64,000 nt of DNA, from positions 1,054,001-1,118,000 of the forward strand of contig CAVTOZ010000003.1 of NCBI GenBank assembly GCA_963736505.1, given 5' to 3'. Position 1 is the stretch's first letter; each line of letters begins with the position of its first letter. The notes below the pieces were generated by a model. It saw only the letters and a list, made by a program, of their open reading frames with translations, made no database searches and was not told where the DNA came from. Below, in pieces: positions 1 through 10,045 of this stretch. This DNA is from Solirubrobacter sp963736505. Lineage in GTDB: Bacteria > Actinomycetota > Thermoleophilia > Solirubrobacterales > Solirubrobacteraceae. Both the position numbers and the translations under genes were made by a program.

Positions 1-163
1 CCTGCATCTGCATCCGCACCGTCGTGGTCAAGGACGGGATGGCGCACATCCAGGCGGGCGGCGGCACCGTCGCGGACGCCAAGCCCGACTACGAGTGGGA
101 GGAGTCGCGCGCGAAGGCGCGCGGCGTCGTGATGGCGATCGAGCTCGCGACGGAGCAGTCGAC

Positions 164-173
<10 letters not shown>
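1..173 (+). CDS. trpE: anthranilate synthase component I, C-terminal end (partial)
   Basis: Only the last 56 or so codons are inside the window; the gene enters from the left. Reading from base 3 gives a tail with CIRTVVVKDG, then AHIQAGGGTVADAKPDYEWEE, the conserved chorismate-binding C-terminus of TrpE, which aminates and aromatises chorismate to anthranilate with ammonia supplied by TrpG. The stop TAA at 171-173 lies inside the start of trpG (ATG at 164), so the two subunits are translationally coupled, as expected for a stoichiometric complex. The alternatives are other chorismate-utilising enzymes (PabB, MenF); the complete trp operon downstream makes TrpE by far the best reading. Confidence 0.9.
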
Positions 174-775
<602 letters not shown>

Positions 776-778
776 AAC

Positions 779-1807
779 GTGCCTAACGCCGTCATCACCA
801 AGGCGCTGGACGCGCTCGCGTCGCGCCGCGACCTCGACGCCGACCAGACGGCGGCCGTGCTCGCCGAGATCATGGCCGGCAACGCGTCCGAGGTCGAGAC
901 GGCCGGGTTCCTCGTCGCGCTGCGCACCAAGGGGGAGACGGTCGACGAGCTCGTCGGCCTCGCCACCACGATGCGCGCGTTCGCGACGCCCGTCCAGACC
1001 GGCCGCGACGACCTGATCGACACGGCCGGCACCGGCGGCGGGCGCCCGACGTTCAACGTGTCGACCACCGCCGCGCTGATCGCCGCCGGCGCGGGCTGCG
1101 CCGTCGCCAAGCACGGCAACCGCTCCGCCACGGGCCTGTCGGGCTCCGCCGACGTGCTCGAGGCGCTCGGCGTCCGCATCGACCTCAAGCCCGAGGGCGT
1201 CGCGCGCTGCATCGCCGAGGTCGGCTTCGGCTTCATGTTCGCGCCGGCCCATCACGGCGCCACGCGCTTCGTGGTCCCGGTGCGCAAGGAGCTCGCGGTG
1301 CGCACCATCTTCAACTTCCTCGGCCCGCTGACCAATCCCGCCGGCGCGACCCGTCAGGTGATCGGCGTTTCCGACCCGGCGTTCCTGGAGACGATCGCGG
1401 GGGCATTGGCACAGCTTGGGGCGCGCAAGGCGCTGGTAGTGTCCAGCGCCGACGGTCTGGACGAGATGAGCACGTCGGGGACAACGCGCGTCGTCGAGGT
1501 CGATGACGGCCGATTGCGCGCCTACGAGATCGCCCCCGAGGACGTGGGGCTCGCTCGCGCGGACCCCGGCGCGGTCCACGGCGGCACGCCCGACGCCAAC
1601 GCCGCCACCACGCGGCGGATCTTCGCCGGCGAGCCCGGCACCGAGCGCGACCTGGCGGCGCTGAACGCGGGCGCGGCGATCTACGTGTCCGGCCGCGTGG
1701 ACACCCTGGAGGAGGGCGTGCGCGCAGCCGAGGCGGCGCTCGACGACGGCCGCGCCGCGGCCGCATTGGAGGCCTTGAGCACCTTGACACGAGAATTGGC
1801 CGGATGA
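779..1807 (+). CDS. trpD: anthranilate phosphoribosyltransferase
   Basis: Transfers the phosphoribosyl group of PRPP to anthranilate, the second step of tryptophan synthesis. The 342-residue protein has the family's glycine-rich PRPP loop DTAGTGGGRPTFNVST (about 80-95), the following KHGNRSATGLSGSADVLEALG segment, and a KELAVRTIFNFLGPLTNP motif that contributes to anthranilate binding. Start is GTG 779, three bases after the trpG stop. The end overlaps trpC by ATGA (1804-1807). It is a normal stand-alone TrpD rather than a TrpGD fusion. It might be confused with nucleoside phosphorylases of the same fold, but the operon position settles it. Confidence 0.96.
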   Translation: MPNAVITKALDALASRRDLDADQTAAVLAEIMAGNASEVETAGFLVALRTKGETVDELVGLATTMRAFATPVQTGRDDLIDTAGTGGGRPTFNVSTTAALIAAGAGCAVAKHGNRSATGLSGSADVLEALGVRIDLKPEGVARCIAEVGFGFMFAPAHHGATRFVVPVRKELAVRTIFNFLGPLTNPAGATRQVIGVSDPAFLETIAGALAQLGARKALVVSSADGLDEMSTSGTTRVVEVDDGRLRAYEIAPEDVGLARADPGAVHGGTPDANAATTRRIFAGEPGTERDLAALNAGAAIYVSGRVDTLEEGVRAAEAALDDGRAAAALEALSTLTRELAG

Positions 1808-2595
1808 GCGTCCTCGACCGCATCGTCGAAGACACGCGCGGCGAGGTCAAGCGCCGGCGGAAACAGATCCCGCTCTCCGAGCTGGAGGCGCTGCTGGAGC
1901 GGCGCGCCAACTCGGAGGGCTTCCGGCCGTTCTCGGAGGCGCTGACGCGCCCCGGGGTGTCGGTGATCGCCGAGCACAAGCGGCGCTCGCCGTCGGCGGG
2001 CACGATCCGCGAGGGCTCGACCGTCGAGGAGGTCGTCAGGGCCTACGAGCGCGGCGGCGCGGCGGCGCTGTCGATCCTGACCGAGCCGTTCCACTTCGCC
2101 GGCTCGCTCGACGACCTGCGCGAGGCGCGCGCGGCGTCGACGCTGCCGGTCCTGCGCAAGGACTTCATCATCGACGCGTACCAGCTCTACGAGGCGGCCG
2201 CGGCGGGGGCCGACGCGATCCTGCTGATCGTCGCCGCGCTCGAGCTGCCGGAGCTCGACCAGCTGCTGCGCGAGGCGAGCGCGCTCGACCTCGACGCGCT
2301 CGTCGAGGTCCACGACGAGCGCGAGCTCGAGCTGGCGCTCGAGGTCGAGGCCGACGTGCTGGGCCTCAACAACCGCGACCTGGCCGACTTCAGCGTCGAC
2401 ATCGAGCGCACGTACGAGCTGCTGGCCGACGTCCCGGCGGGCAAGACCGTCGTGTCGGAGTCGGGCTTCTCGAGCCGCGAGCAGCTCGACGAGCTCGAGC
2501 GCGTCGGCATCGACGCGGTCCTGATCGGCGAGACGCTGATGCGCGCGCCGGACATGGAGGCCGCCACGCGCGAGCTGACCGGCGGCGGCAACTAG
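1804..2595 (+). CDS. trpC: indole-3-glycerol phosphate synthase
   Basis: Closes the indole ring of CdRP to give indole-3-glycerol phosphate. The 263-residue (beta/alpha)8 protein starts MSVLDRIVEDTRGEVKRRRK and has the catalytic lysine in AEHKRRSPSAG (Lys59), the second lysine in VLRKDFIIDAYQ, NNRDL and the C-terminal phosphate site VSESGF...LIGETLMR. Start ATG overlaps the trpD stop. It is monofunctional: trpF follows as a separate gene, not as a TrpCF fusion. Confidence 0.96.
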   Translation: MSVLDRIVEDTRGEVKRRRKQIPLSELEALLERRANSEGFRPFSEALTRPGVSVIAEHKRRSPSAGTIREGSTVEEVVRAYERGGAAALSILTEPFHFAGSLDDLREARAASTLPVLRKDFIIDAYQLYEAAAAGADAILLIVAALELPELDQLLREASALDLDALVEVHDERELELALEVEADVLGLNNRDLADFSVDIERTYELLADVPAGKTVVSESGFSSREQLDELERVGIDAVLIGETLMRAPDMEAATRELTGGGN

Positions 2596-2599
2596 CACC

Positions 2600-3294
2600 G
2601 TGACAAAGGTCAAGATCTGCGGCATCACGCGGGCCGAGGACGCCGAGCTCGCCGTGAGCCTCGGCGCCTGGGCGATCGGGTTCCTGCTGTGGCCGGAGTC
2701 CAAGCGCTACGCCGACCCGGCCGTCGTCGCGGGCATCTCGCGCGCGACGCAGCGCAAGGTCGAGCGCGTCGGCGTGTTCGTCAACCAGCCGCTGGACGAG
2801 ATCGAGGCGCTCGTCGACACGCTCCAGCTCAGCTACGTCCAGCTGCACGGCGACGAGGGGCCCGCGTTCTGCCAGGCCGTCTCGCAGCGGACCGGGGTGA
2901 AGGTGATCAAGGCGATGCGCGTCGCGCACGCGTCCGACCTGCGCGAGCTCGACCGCTACCACACCGACCTGCACCTGCTCGACACCGCCGTCACGGGCGT
3001 GCGCGGGGGCAGCGGGGTGACGTGGGACTGGACGCTGGCGGCGCGGCGGCGCTCGAAGATCCCGTTCCTGCTCTCGGGCGGCCTGACGCCCGACAACGTG
3101 GCCGACGGGATCGCCGCCGTCCATCCGTGGGGCGTCGACGTGGCCAGCGGCGTCGAGTCGTCGCCCGGCGTCAAGGACCCCGAGAAGCTCGAGGCCTTCT
3201 TCGAAGCGGTCGACACTCGCCCAGGGGGCGAGGTCGATGGGAGAGCCTCGCCCGGGGGGCTCGTTCTCCCGCCTTCCGGAGGGCCTGGCGTCCT

Positions 3295-3298
<4 letters not shown>
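2600..3298 (+). CDS. trpF: phosphoribosylanthranilate isomerase with a low-complexity C-terminal tail
   Basis: Converts PRA to CdRP. Start GTG 2600 gives MTKVKICGITR, with catalytic Cys7; the general acid Asp sits in WGVDVASGVES near residue 176, followed by the phosphate-binding PGVKDPEKL. Known TrpF proteins end about there. This one runs on for some 26 residues rich in Gly and Pro (DTRPGGEVDGRASPGGL...). That stretch is encoded by DNA full of inverted repeats and ends in an ATGA overlap with trpB. The tail therefore probably reflects RNA structure and translational coupling rather than a protein function; this is inference. All core motifs are intact. Confidence 0.94.
3216..3294 (+). repeat. 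inverted-repeat cluster at the trpF-trpB junction
   Basis: Several hairpins lie inside the trpF tail. CTCGCCC (3216-3222) pairs with GGGCGAG (3226-3232) across a 3-nt loop. GGGAGA and GAGCC near 3239-3246 can pair with GGCTC and TCTCCC near 3258-3270. The trpB ribosome-binding GGAGG (3278-3282) sits inside CCTTCCGGAGGG, which can fold on itself. This may set the trpB translation rate; no test is possible from sequence alone. Confidence 0.45.
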
Positions 3299-4478
<1,180 letters not shown>

Positions 4479-4482
<4 letters not shown>

Positions 4483-5282
4483 CCACCGGCTCCGCGCGCA
4501 TCGCCGCCGCCTTCCTGGCGGCCCCGGGGCGCGCCGCGCTGATGCCCTACCTGATGGGCGGCTTCCCCGACGTCGAGGCGTCGGTTGCCGTCGGGCTCGC
4601 CTACGCCGACGCCGGCGCCGACCTGATCGAGCTCGGCGTGCCGTTCTCGGACCCGCTCGCCGACGGGCCGGTGATCCACGCCGCCGCCACGCGGGCGCTC
4701 GCGGCGGGCGCGAACGTGCATGCCGTGCTCGATGCCGGCGCGCGGATCGCCGAGCGCGTCCCGGTGATCCTGATGTGTTACGCCAACCCGCTGCTCGCGC
4801 GCGGGCCTGAGCGGTTCGCGGGTGAGCTGGCGGTGCGTGGCATCAGCGGCCTGATCGTCCCGGACCTCCCACTCGAGGAGTCGGCCGCCGTGCTCGCGGC
4901 GTGCGACGAGGCGGGCGTCGCGCTCGTGCCGCTGGTCGCGCCCACGACCAATGACCAGCGGATGGCGGCGATCGGGGCAACCGCGCGTGGATTTGTCTAC
5001 ACGGTGAGTGTCACCGGAACGACCGGTGAACGCTCTGCCATCGGCGCCGACCTCGCGGCGCTGCTGGCGCGCGTGAAGGCCCACAGCAGCGTCCCCGTCG
5101 CGGCCGGCTTCGGCATCTCGACGGGCGAGCAGGCGGCGGCCGCGGCGGCCGCCGGAGCGGACGGCGTGATCGTCGGATCGCGCCTCGTGCGCGCCGTCGC
5201 GGAGGCGGCCGGCGCGGGCACGGACCCGGCCGCTGCGGCCGCTGCGGCCGTGGCGGAGCTTGCCGGCGCCCTGGTCCGCTAG
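4479..5282 (+). CDS. trpA: tryptophan synthase alpha chain
   Basis: Cleaves indole-3-glycerol phosphate to indole, which is channelled to TrpB. The 267-residue TIM barrel has the catalytic pair Glu51 (DLIELGVPFSDP) and Asp62 (ADGPVI), matching E. coli Glu49 and Asp60, and the phosphate-binding VAAGFGIS and ADGVIVGSRLV motifs. GTG 4479 is chosen because it overlaps the trpB stop and gives a normal N-terminus; longer readings upstream only run through trpB. This is the last enzyme gene of the operon. Its TAG stop also forms the first three bases of a TAGATT box ahead of the next small gene. Confidence 0.96.
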
Positions 5283-5285
5283 ATT
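5280..5285 (+). promoter_or_regulatory. putative -10 box TAGATT overlapping the trpA stop
   Basis: TAGATT lies 9 nt before the ATG at 5295, and no Shine-Dalgarno is visible. The first three bases are the trpA stop codon. It fits the leaderless TAnnnT arrangement seen repeatedly in this window. Confidence 0.45.
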
Positions 5286-5294
5286 CCCGCCGCG

Positions 5295-5468
5295 ATGCTG
5301 ATGCTGCTTGCGACGATCCTGGGCCTGGTCATCTGGATCGTCCTCTTCTTCCTCGGCGCCAAGTCGCTCGAGTCCTTCCTGATCACGCTGTTGATCGTGC
5401 TGCTCGCCGGCGCCTGGCAGCTCATGTCGCCGTACCTGCCCGGGCACCGGCGCGCCGACGACGAGTAG
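5295..5468 (+). CDS. small two-helix membrane protein
   Basis: A 57-residue open frame starting MLMLLATILGLVIWIVLFFL. It has two hydrophobic segments (about 3-20 and 27-44) and a charged tail GHRRADDE, so it should be a small integral membrane protein with a short cytoplasmic end. I do not recognise a family. It sits 12 nt after trpA and before a hairpin that probably ends the transcript, so it may be the last gene of the trp operon or have its own leaderless promoter (TAGATT at 5280-5285). No enzyme motif is visible. Confidence 0.6.
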   Translation: MLMLLATILGLVIWIVLFFLGAKSLESFLITLLIVLLAGAWQLMSPYLPGHRRADDE

Positions 5469-5473
5469 CGCGT

Positions 5474-5491
5474 CCGCACCCCCGGGTGCGG
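5474..5491 (+). terminator. hairpin after the trp operon
   Basis: CCGCACC(C) pairs with (G)GGTGCGG across a 4-nt turn, and GTCCGC/GCGGAC flanks can extend it with a bulge. A weak TATTT follows at 5500. Probably the trp operon terminator, without a strong U-tract. Confidence 0.5.
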
Positions 5492-5527
5492 CGGACCCGT
5501 ATTTCCGCTTACGGTCCGACTAGGCTA

Positions 5528-5557
5528 TTGCACGCCTGAACCGGGCGTGCGTAGAAT
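5528..5557 (+). promoter_or_regulatory. sigma70-type promoter with an embedded inverted repeat, upstream of the amino-acid importer
   Basis: TTGCAC (5528-5533) and TAGAAT (5552-5557) are 18 nt apart, a plausible -35/-10 pair for the importer operon. A perfect inverted repeat GCACGCC-N7-GGCGTGC (5530-5536 and 5544-5550) fills the spacer and overlaps the -35 box. This is where a repressor would sit. No regulator gene is adjacent, so its protein is unknown. Confidence 0.55.
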
Positions 5558-5593
5558 CGCCGCCCGAATACGAGCCTCATGAGGAGGGGTTCC

Positions 5594-6871
5594 TTGCAAT
5601 CAAAGTGGATGGCAGCTACGGGCTGCTTGACGGCCGCGCTTGCCCTTGGGGTGGCAGCGTGCGGCAGCAGCGACAACAGCAGCTCCAGCGGCAGCAGCGG
5701 CGGCAGCAAGCCCGCCGCGAGCAAGTCGGTGACTGTCTACTCGTCTCTGCCGCTCCAGGGCGCTTCGCGCGTCCAGACGGAGGCTGTGAACAACGGCGCC
5801 AAGCTCGCGCTCGAGCAGGCGGGTGGGAAGGCCGGCAGCATCACGGTCAAGTACAGCCCGCTCGACGACTCGACCGCGCAGGCCGGCTCCTGGACGCCTG
5901 AGGCCGAGTCGGGCAACGCCCGCAAGGCCGCGCAGGACTCCAGCACGGCGTTCTATCTCGGCACGTTCAACTCGGGCGCGGCTGCAATCGCGATCCCGAT
6001 CCTGAACGAGGCCAAGGTTCCGATGATCTCCCCGGCCAACACGGCGGTGGGCCTCACGACGAACCAGCCTGGCTCCAACCCCGGTGAGCCGGACAAGTAC
6101 TACCCGACGGGCGAGCGCAACTACACGCGCATCGTGCCGAAGGACACGATCCAGGGCGCCGCTCTCGCGACGCTCATGAAGCAGGACGGCTGCACCAAGG
6201 TGGAGCTGACCAACGACAAGGAGGTCTACGGCGCCGGTCTCGGCAAGAACGTCGAGCTCGCCGCCAAGTCCGTCGGCCTGACGATCATCTCCAACGACGC
6301 GATCGACAAGAACGCCGCGAACTACCGCTCCCTGGCCCAGAAGGCCAAGGGCGCGGGCGCGGACTGCTTCGTGTACACGGGCATCACCGCCAACAACGCG
6401 GTCCAGCTGTACAAGGACTTCGCGGCGGCGCTCCCGACGGCGAAGCTCTACGGGCCTGACGGCGTCGCCGAGTCCGGCTTCGCCAACCCGAAGGACGGCG
6501 GCATCCCGACGTCCCTCGACTCGCGCGTCAAGGTGACGGTCGCGACGCTCTCGCCGGATCAGTACCCCCCGGAAGGCCAGGACTTCTTCAAGGCCTACAC
6601 CGCGAAGTACGGCGAGAACAACCCCGATCCGTACGCCATCTACGGCTACGAGGCCATGAAGCTCGGCCTGGACGCCATCGCGCGCTCCAAGACCGGCGAC
6701 AAGGCCGACATCCTGAAGGCGCTGTTCGCGACCAAGGATCGCCAGTCCGTGCTCGGCACGTACTCGATCGACGAGAACGGCGACACCACGCTCACCGACT
6801 ACGGCGTCTACGCCATCAAGGACGGCGAGCTGACCTTCGATCAGACGATCAAGGCCAAGGCGGCCGGCTAG
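5594..6871 (+). CDS. branched-chain amino acid ABC transporter substrate-binding lipoprotein
   Basis: Extracytoplasmic receptor of a HAAT-family importer. The N-terminus is a lipoprotein signal ending in VAAC|GSSDNSSSSG, with the lipid-bearing Cys followed by a Ser/Gly-rich tether. The body has the periplasmic-binding fold typical of LivJ-like proteins: FYLGTFNSGAAAIAIPILNEAKVPMISPANT, an early ligand loop, then YTGITANNAVQLYKDF and DPYAIYGYEAMKLGLDAI. I prefer TTG 5594 because GAGGAGGGG at 5581-5589 gives ideal Shine-Dalgarno spacing; an in-frame ATG at 5579 has no such site and would add five residues. It is followed by a strong hairpin and then the permease genes. The substrate could be another amino acid, amide or small solute. 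Confidence 0.9.
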   Translation: MQSKWMAATGCLTAALALGVAACGSSDNSSSSGSSGGSKPAASKSVTVYSSLPLQGASRVQTEAVNNGAKLALEQAGGKAGSITVKYSPLDDSTAQAGSWTPEAESGNARKAAQDSSTAFYLGTFNSGAAAIAIPILNEAKVPMISPANTAVGLTTNQPGSNPGEPDKYYPTGERNYTRIVPKDTIQGAALATLMKQDGCTKVELTNDKEVYGAGLGKNVELAAKSVGLTIISNDAIDKNAANYRSLAQKAKGAGADCFVYTGITANNAVQLYKDFAAALPTAKLYGPDGVAESGFANPKDGGIPTSLDSRVKVTVATLSPDQYPPEGQDFFKAYTAKYGENNPDPYAIYGYEAMKLGLDAIARSKTGDKADILKALFATKDRQSVLGTYSIDENGDTTLTDYGVYAIKDGELTFDQTIKAKAAG

Positions 6872-6896
6872 TCGACCAGCAGTCGTAACGGGTTCC

Positions 6897-6940
6897 GGCC
6901 GGGGGCGGCACAATCCACCGCCCCCGGCCGCCGTTCTTCT
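6897..6940 (+). terminator. strong hairpin with T-rich tail between receptor and permease genes
   Basis: A perfect 12-bp stem GGCCGGGGGCGG / CCGCCCCCGGCC (6897-6908, 6918-6929) with a 9-nt loop is followed by TTCTTCT. Inside an importer operon such a hairpin normally acts as a partial terminator or 3' stabiliser, so that the receptor is made in excess over the membrane subunits. Confidence 0.8.
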
Positions 6941-6958
6941 CAGACAGACAGACAGACA
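6941..6958 (+). repeat. CAGA tetranucleotide repeat just upstream of livH
   Basis: Four and a half tandem CAGA units lie 14 nt before the livH ATG, where no Shine-Dalgarno is visible. Such a tract can change length by slippage. Confidence 0.6.
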
Positions 6959-6971
6959 CGACACAAACGTC

Positions 6972-8030
6972 ATGGAAGCCGCCAGCATCCCCGCCAATAA
7001 GCCGGTCGCGACACAGCGGCTGCGCGGGTGGATCTCCAGCTACGGCCTGATCGCCGTCCTGCTCGCCTTGCCCGTGTACTACGGGATCAAGGACCTGAGC
7101 GCCGACGGCAATCTGGTGCGCCTGGGCGAGAACCTCACGGCCGGCATCTCCAACGGCGCCATCTGGGCGCTGGTGGCGATCGGCTACACGCTCGTCTACG
7201 GCATCGTCGAACTGATCAACTTCGCCCACGGCGAGGTCTTCATGCTCGGCTCGTTCATCTCGGCCTCGTTCTTCGTGACGATCGGCCTGCACGAGGGGTC
7301 GAGCGCGGTCGTGCTCTTCTTCGGGCTGCTCCTGACGCTGATCGTGGCGATGCTGGGCTCCGGCAGCATCAACGCACTGATCGAACGGGTCGCGTATCGA
7401 CCATTGCGCACGGCGCCCAAGCTGGCGCCGCTGATCACCGCGGTCGGGTTCTCGTTCATCCTGCAGAACGTGGGCCTACTCTGGAAGGGCGGCTCCCAGC
7501 AGGGCATTCCCGACCTGATCAACGCGCAGCACAACCTCGTCACGATCTTCGGCGTCACGATCGAGAACAGCGACGTGCTGTCCGTCGGCGTGACCGTGCC
7601 GCTGCTCGTGCTGATGACGAGCTTCATCGCCCGCTCGCGCCTCGGCAAGGCCATGCGCGCGACGGCGCAGGACCCTGAGGCCGCGCGCCTGATGGGCATC
7701 AACGTCGACACGACGATCTCGCTGACGTTCCTGCTCGGCGGCATGCTGGCCGGCGCGGCCGGCCTGATCTACGCGCTCTATCAGACGACGATCTGGTACT
7801 TCCAGGGCTTCACGGGCGGCCTGATCGCCTTCACCGCCGCGGTCATGGGCGGCATCGGCAACCTCCGCGGCGCCGTTCTCGGCGGCGTGATCATCGGTTG
7901 CATCCAGCAGATCTCGGATAACCGGATCGGCTCGGCCTGGACGCCGGCGATCGTGTTCGGCTACCTGGTCCTGATCATGGTCTTCAAGCCGTCGGGCCTG
8001 CTCGGCGAGCAGACGAGGGACGCCGGATGA
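6972..8030 (+). CDS. livH: branched-chain amino acid ABC transporter permease, LivH type
   Basis: First membrane subunit of the importer. 352 residues, with a short cytoplasmic N-terminus and about eight hydrophobic helices. The LivH signature region GAIWALVAIGYTLVYGIVELINFAHGEVFMLG (about 58-90) and the ATPase-contact segment RATAQDPEAARLMGINVDTT (about 234-253), a variant EAA loop, are both present. No obvious Shine-Dalgarno precedes ATG 6972. The stop overlaps livM by ATGA. Part of a five-gene importer with 5594-10756. Confidence 0.93.
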   Translation: MEAASIPANKPVATQRLRGWISSYGLIAVLLALPVYYGIKDLSADGNLVRLGENLTAGISNGAIWALVAIGYTLVYGIVELINFAHGEVFMLGSFISASFFVTIGLHEGSSAVVLFFGLLLTLIVAMLGSGSINALIERVAYRPLRTAPKLAPLITAVGFSFILQNVGLLWKGGSQQGIPDLINAQHNLVTIFGVTIENSDVLSVGVTVPLLVLMTSFIARSRLGKAMRATAQDPEAARLMGINVDTTISLTFLLGGMLAGAAGLIYALYQTTIWYFQGFTGGLIAFTAAVMGGIGNLRGAVLGGVIIGCIQQISDNRIGSAWTPAIVFGYLVLIMVFKPSGLLGEQTRDAG

Positions 8031-9220
8031 GCGCTACCGCACCCGCACCCGAGACCGCCAAGTCCCGCGGCCGCCTGCCCAAGGTGGAGCTGCCGTCGTG
8101 GACCGAGAAGGCGCTCGTCCCGGTCGTCATCATCCTGCTGGCGATCCTGCCGTTCGGCTGGCCCAACGGCTCGCCGTTCATCCAGGACTGCACGACCGCG
8201 CTGGCCTACGTCGTGATGGCGCTCGGCCTGAACATCGTGGTCGGCTTCGCCGGCCTGCTCGACCTCGGCTACGTCGCGTTCTTCGCGATCGGCGCCTACA
8301 CGGTCGGCTACTTCGGCTCCGGCTTCTTCTCGGAGATCAACCACGGCAAGGGCATCCATTTCCTCGTCGGCGGCCTCGCCGCGAAGATCCCGGGCCTGCA
8401 CTTCAACTTCATCATCATCCTCGTGCTGGCGGCGATCGCGGCCGCTGTGGCGGGGATATTGATCGGCCTGCCGACCCTGCGACTACGCGGCGACTACATC
8501 GCCATCGTGACGCTGGCGTTCGGCGAGATCATCGGCCGCATCGCCGTCAACGGCGACAGCATCGTGATCCGCGGCCAGCCGCTGACGGCCGGCCGCCAGG
8601 GCATCTCGCCCGTCGATCCGATCGACCTGCCGCTGGTCGGGCGGTTCCAGCTGCTGGACCTCAGACCTTGGTACTGGTTCGCGCTCGTACTCGTCGGACT
8701 GGTGCTGTTCGTGAACTTCCGGCTGCGCGACTCGCGCCTCGGCCGCGCGTGGGTCGCCCTGCGCGAGGACGAGATCGCGGCGGTCGCCATGGGCGTGCCG
8801 TCGGTCAAGACCAAGCTGCTCGCCTACGCGACCGGCGCGGCGTTCGGCGGCATGGCGGGCGCGTTCCTCGGCTCGTTCCTGAACACGGTCAACGCCGACC
8901 AGTTCCAGTTCTACTTCTCGATCCTGGTGCTGGGCATGATCATCCTCGGCGGCCTCGGCTCGATCTGGGGGGTGGTGCTTGGCGCGGTCGTGCTGTCGTT
9001 CATCAACAACTGGTTCATCCCGGACGTCCTCAACTCGGTCCCGGGCAAGCTCGGCATCAACTTCGACGCGACCCAGATCACGTTCGCCATCTACGGCTTC
9101 CTGCTGGTGATGATGATGATCCTGCGGCCGCAGGGGCTGCTGCCTGACCGGCGGCACAAGATGGAGCTGACCGAGCACGCTGAGACATCCGACGAGACCC
9201 TCTACACGGCGAGAGCATGA
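8027..9220 (+). CDS. livM: branched-chain amino acid ABC transporter permease, LivM type
   Basis: Second membrane subunit, pairing with LivH. The 397-residue protein has the LivM landmarks ALGLNIVVGFAGLLDLGYVAFFAIGAYT (about 65-92), PTLRLRGDYIAIVTLAFGEI, RLGRAWVALREDEIAAVAMGV (coupling loop) and a C-terminal LRPQGLLPDRRHKME. An unusual insertion around 105-125 separates two helices, a common variable loop in this family. Start ATG overlaps the livH stop; the end overlaps livG by ATGA. Confidence 0.93.
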   Translation: MSATAPAPETAKSRGRLPKVELPSWTEKALVPVVIILLAILPFGWPNGSPFIQDCTTALAYVVMALGLNIVVGFAGLLDLGYVAFFAIGAYTVGYFGSGFFSEINHGKGIHFLVGGLAAKIPGLHFNFIIILVLAAIAAAVAGILIGLPTLRLRGDYIAIVTLAFGEIIGRIAVNGDSIVIRGQPLTAGRQGISPVDPIDLPLVGRFQLLDLRPWYWFALVLVGLVLFVNFRLRDSRLGRAWVALREDEIAAVAMGVPSVKTKLLAYATGAAFGGMAGAFLGSFLNTVNADQFQFYFSILVLGMIILGGLGSIWGVVLGAVVLSFINNWFIPDVLNSVPGKLGINFDATQITFAIYGFLLVMMMILRPQGLLPDRRHKMELTEHAETSDETLYTARA

Positions 9221-10041
9221 GCGCGACACAGGCACCCACGCCGCCCCCGTCGTTGGCGAACCCCGCCATCCTCGACGCGAGCGACATCACCAAGCAGTTC
9301 GGCGGCCTGACGGCGGTCAGCGACGTCTCGTTCGTCCTCCCGGAGCGCTCGATCGTCTCGATCATCGGGCCCAACGGCGCGGGCAAGACGACGTTCTTCA
9401 ACATGCTGACGGGCTTCTACCGCCCGACCATCGGCACGATCACGTTCGGCACCGAGGACATCACGGGCGCCCGGCCTGATCAGGTCATGAAGGCCGGGAT
9501 GGCGCGGACGTTCCAGAACATCCGCCTCTTCTCGACCATGACGGCGATGGAGAACGTGATGATCGGCGAGCACTCGCGGATGAAGTCGGGCCTGTTCGGC
9601 TCGATCATCCGCACGCCGAGCACGCGCCGCGAGGAGGAGCGGGTGCGCGTCAAGGCGCACGAGGAGCTCGCCTACGTGGGGATCCAGAAGCGCTGGCACG
9701 ACCACCTGGCCGTGAACCTCTCCTACGGCGACCAGCGCCGGGTGGAGATCGCCCGCGCGCTGGCCTCGGACCCGAAGGTCCTGCTGCTCGACGAGCCGAC
9801 GGCCGGCATGAACCCGCAGGAGTCGGCGGCGCTGACGGACTTCATGCGCAAGCTGCGCGACGAGCGCGGCATGACGATCCTGCTGATCGAGCACGACATG
9901 AAGGTCGTGATGGGCGTCTCCGAGCGCCTCACGGTGCTCGACCACGGCGAGAAGATCGCCGAGGGGCTGCCCGCCGAGGTGCGGGCCAACCCCCGGGTCG
10001 TCGAGGCCTACCTGGGCAAGGCCGCATCGGTGGAGGGCTAG
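9217..10041 (+). CDS. livG: branched-chain amino acid ABC transporter ATPase, LivG type
   Basis: Cytoplasmic ATPase of the importer. 274 residues with Walker A GPNGAGKTT (about 51-59), a degenerate signature NLSYGDQRRVEIARAL, Walker B LLLDEPTAGMNP and the switch His in IEHDMKVVMG. The signature reads LSYGDQ instead of LSGGQ, which is normal for LivG. ATG 9217 overlaps the livM stop. It should form a heterodimer with LivF. Confidence 0.95.
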   Translation: MSATQAPTPPPSLANPAILDASDITKQFGGLTAVSDVSFVLPERSIVSIIGPNGAGKTTFFNMLTGFYRPTIGTITFGTEDITGARPDQVMKAGMARTFQNIRLFSTMTAMENVMIGEHSRMKSGLFGSIIRTPSTRREEERVRVKAHEELAYVGIQKRWHDHLAVNLSYGDQRRVEIARALASDPKVLLLDEPTAGMNPQESAALTDFMRKLRDERGMTILLIEHDMKVVMGVSERLTVLDHGEKIAEGLPAEVRANPRVVEAYLGKAASVEG

Positions 10042-10045
10042 CGCG

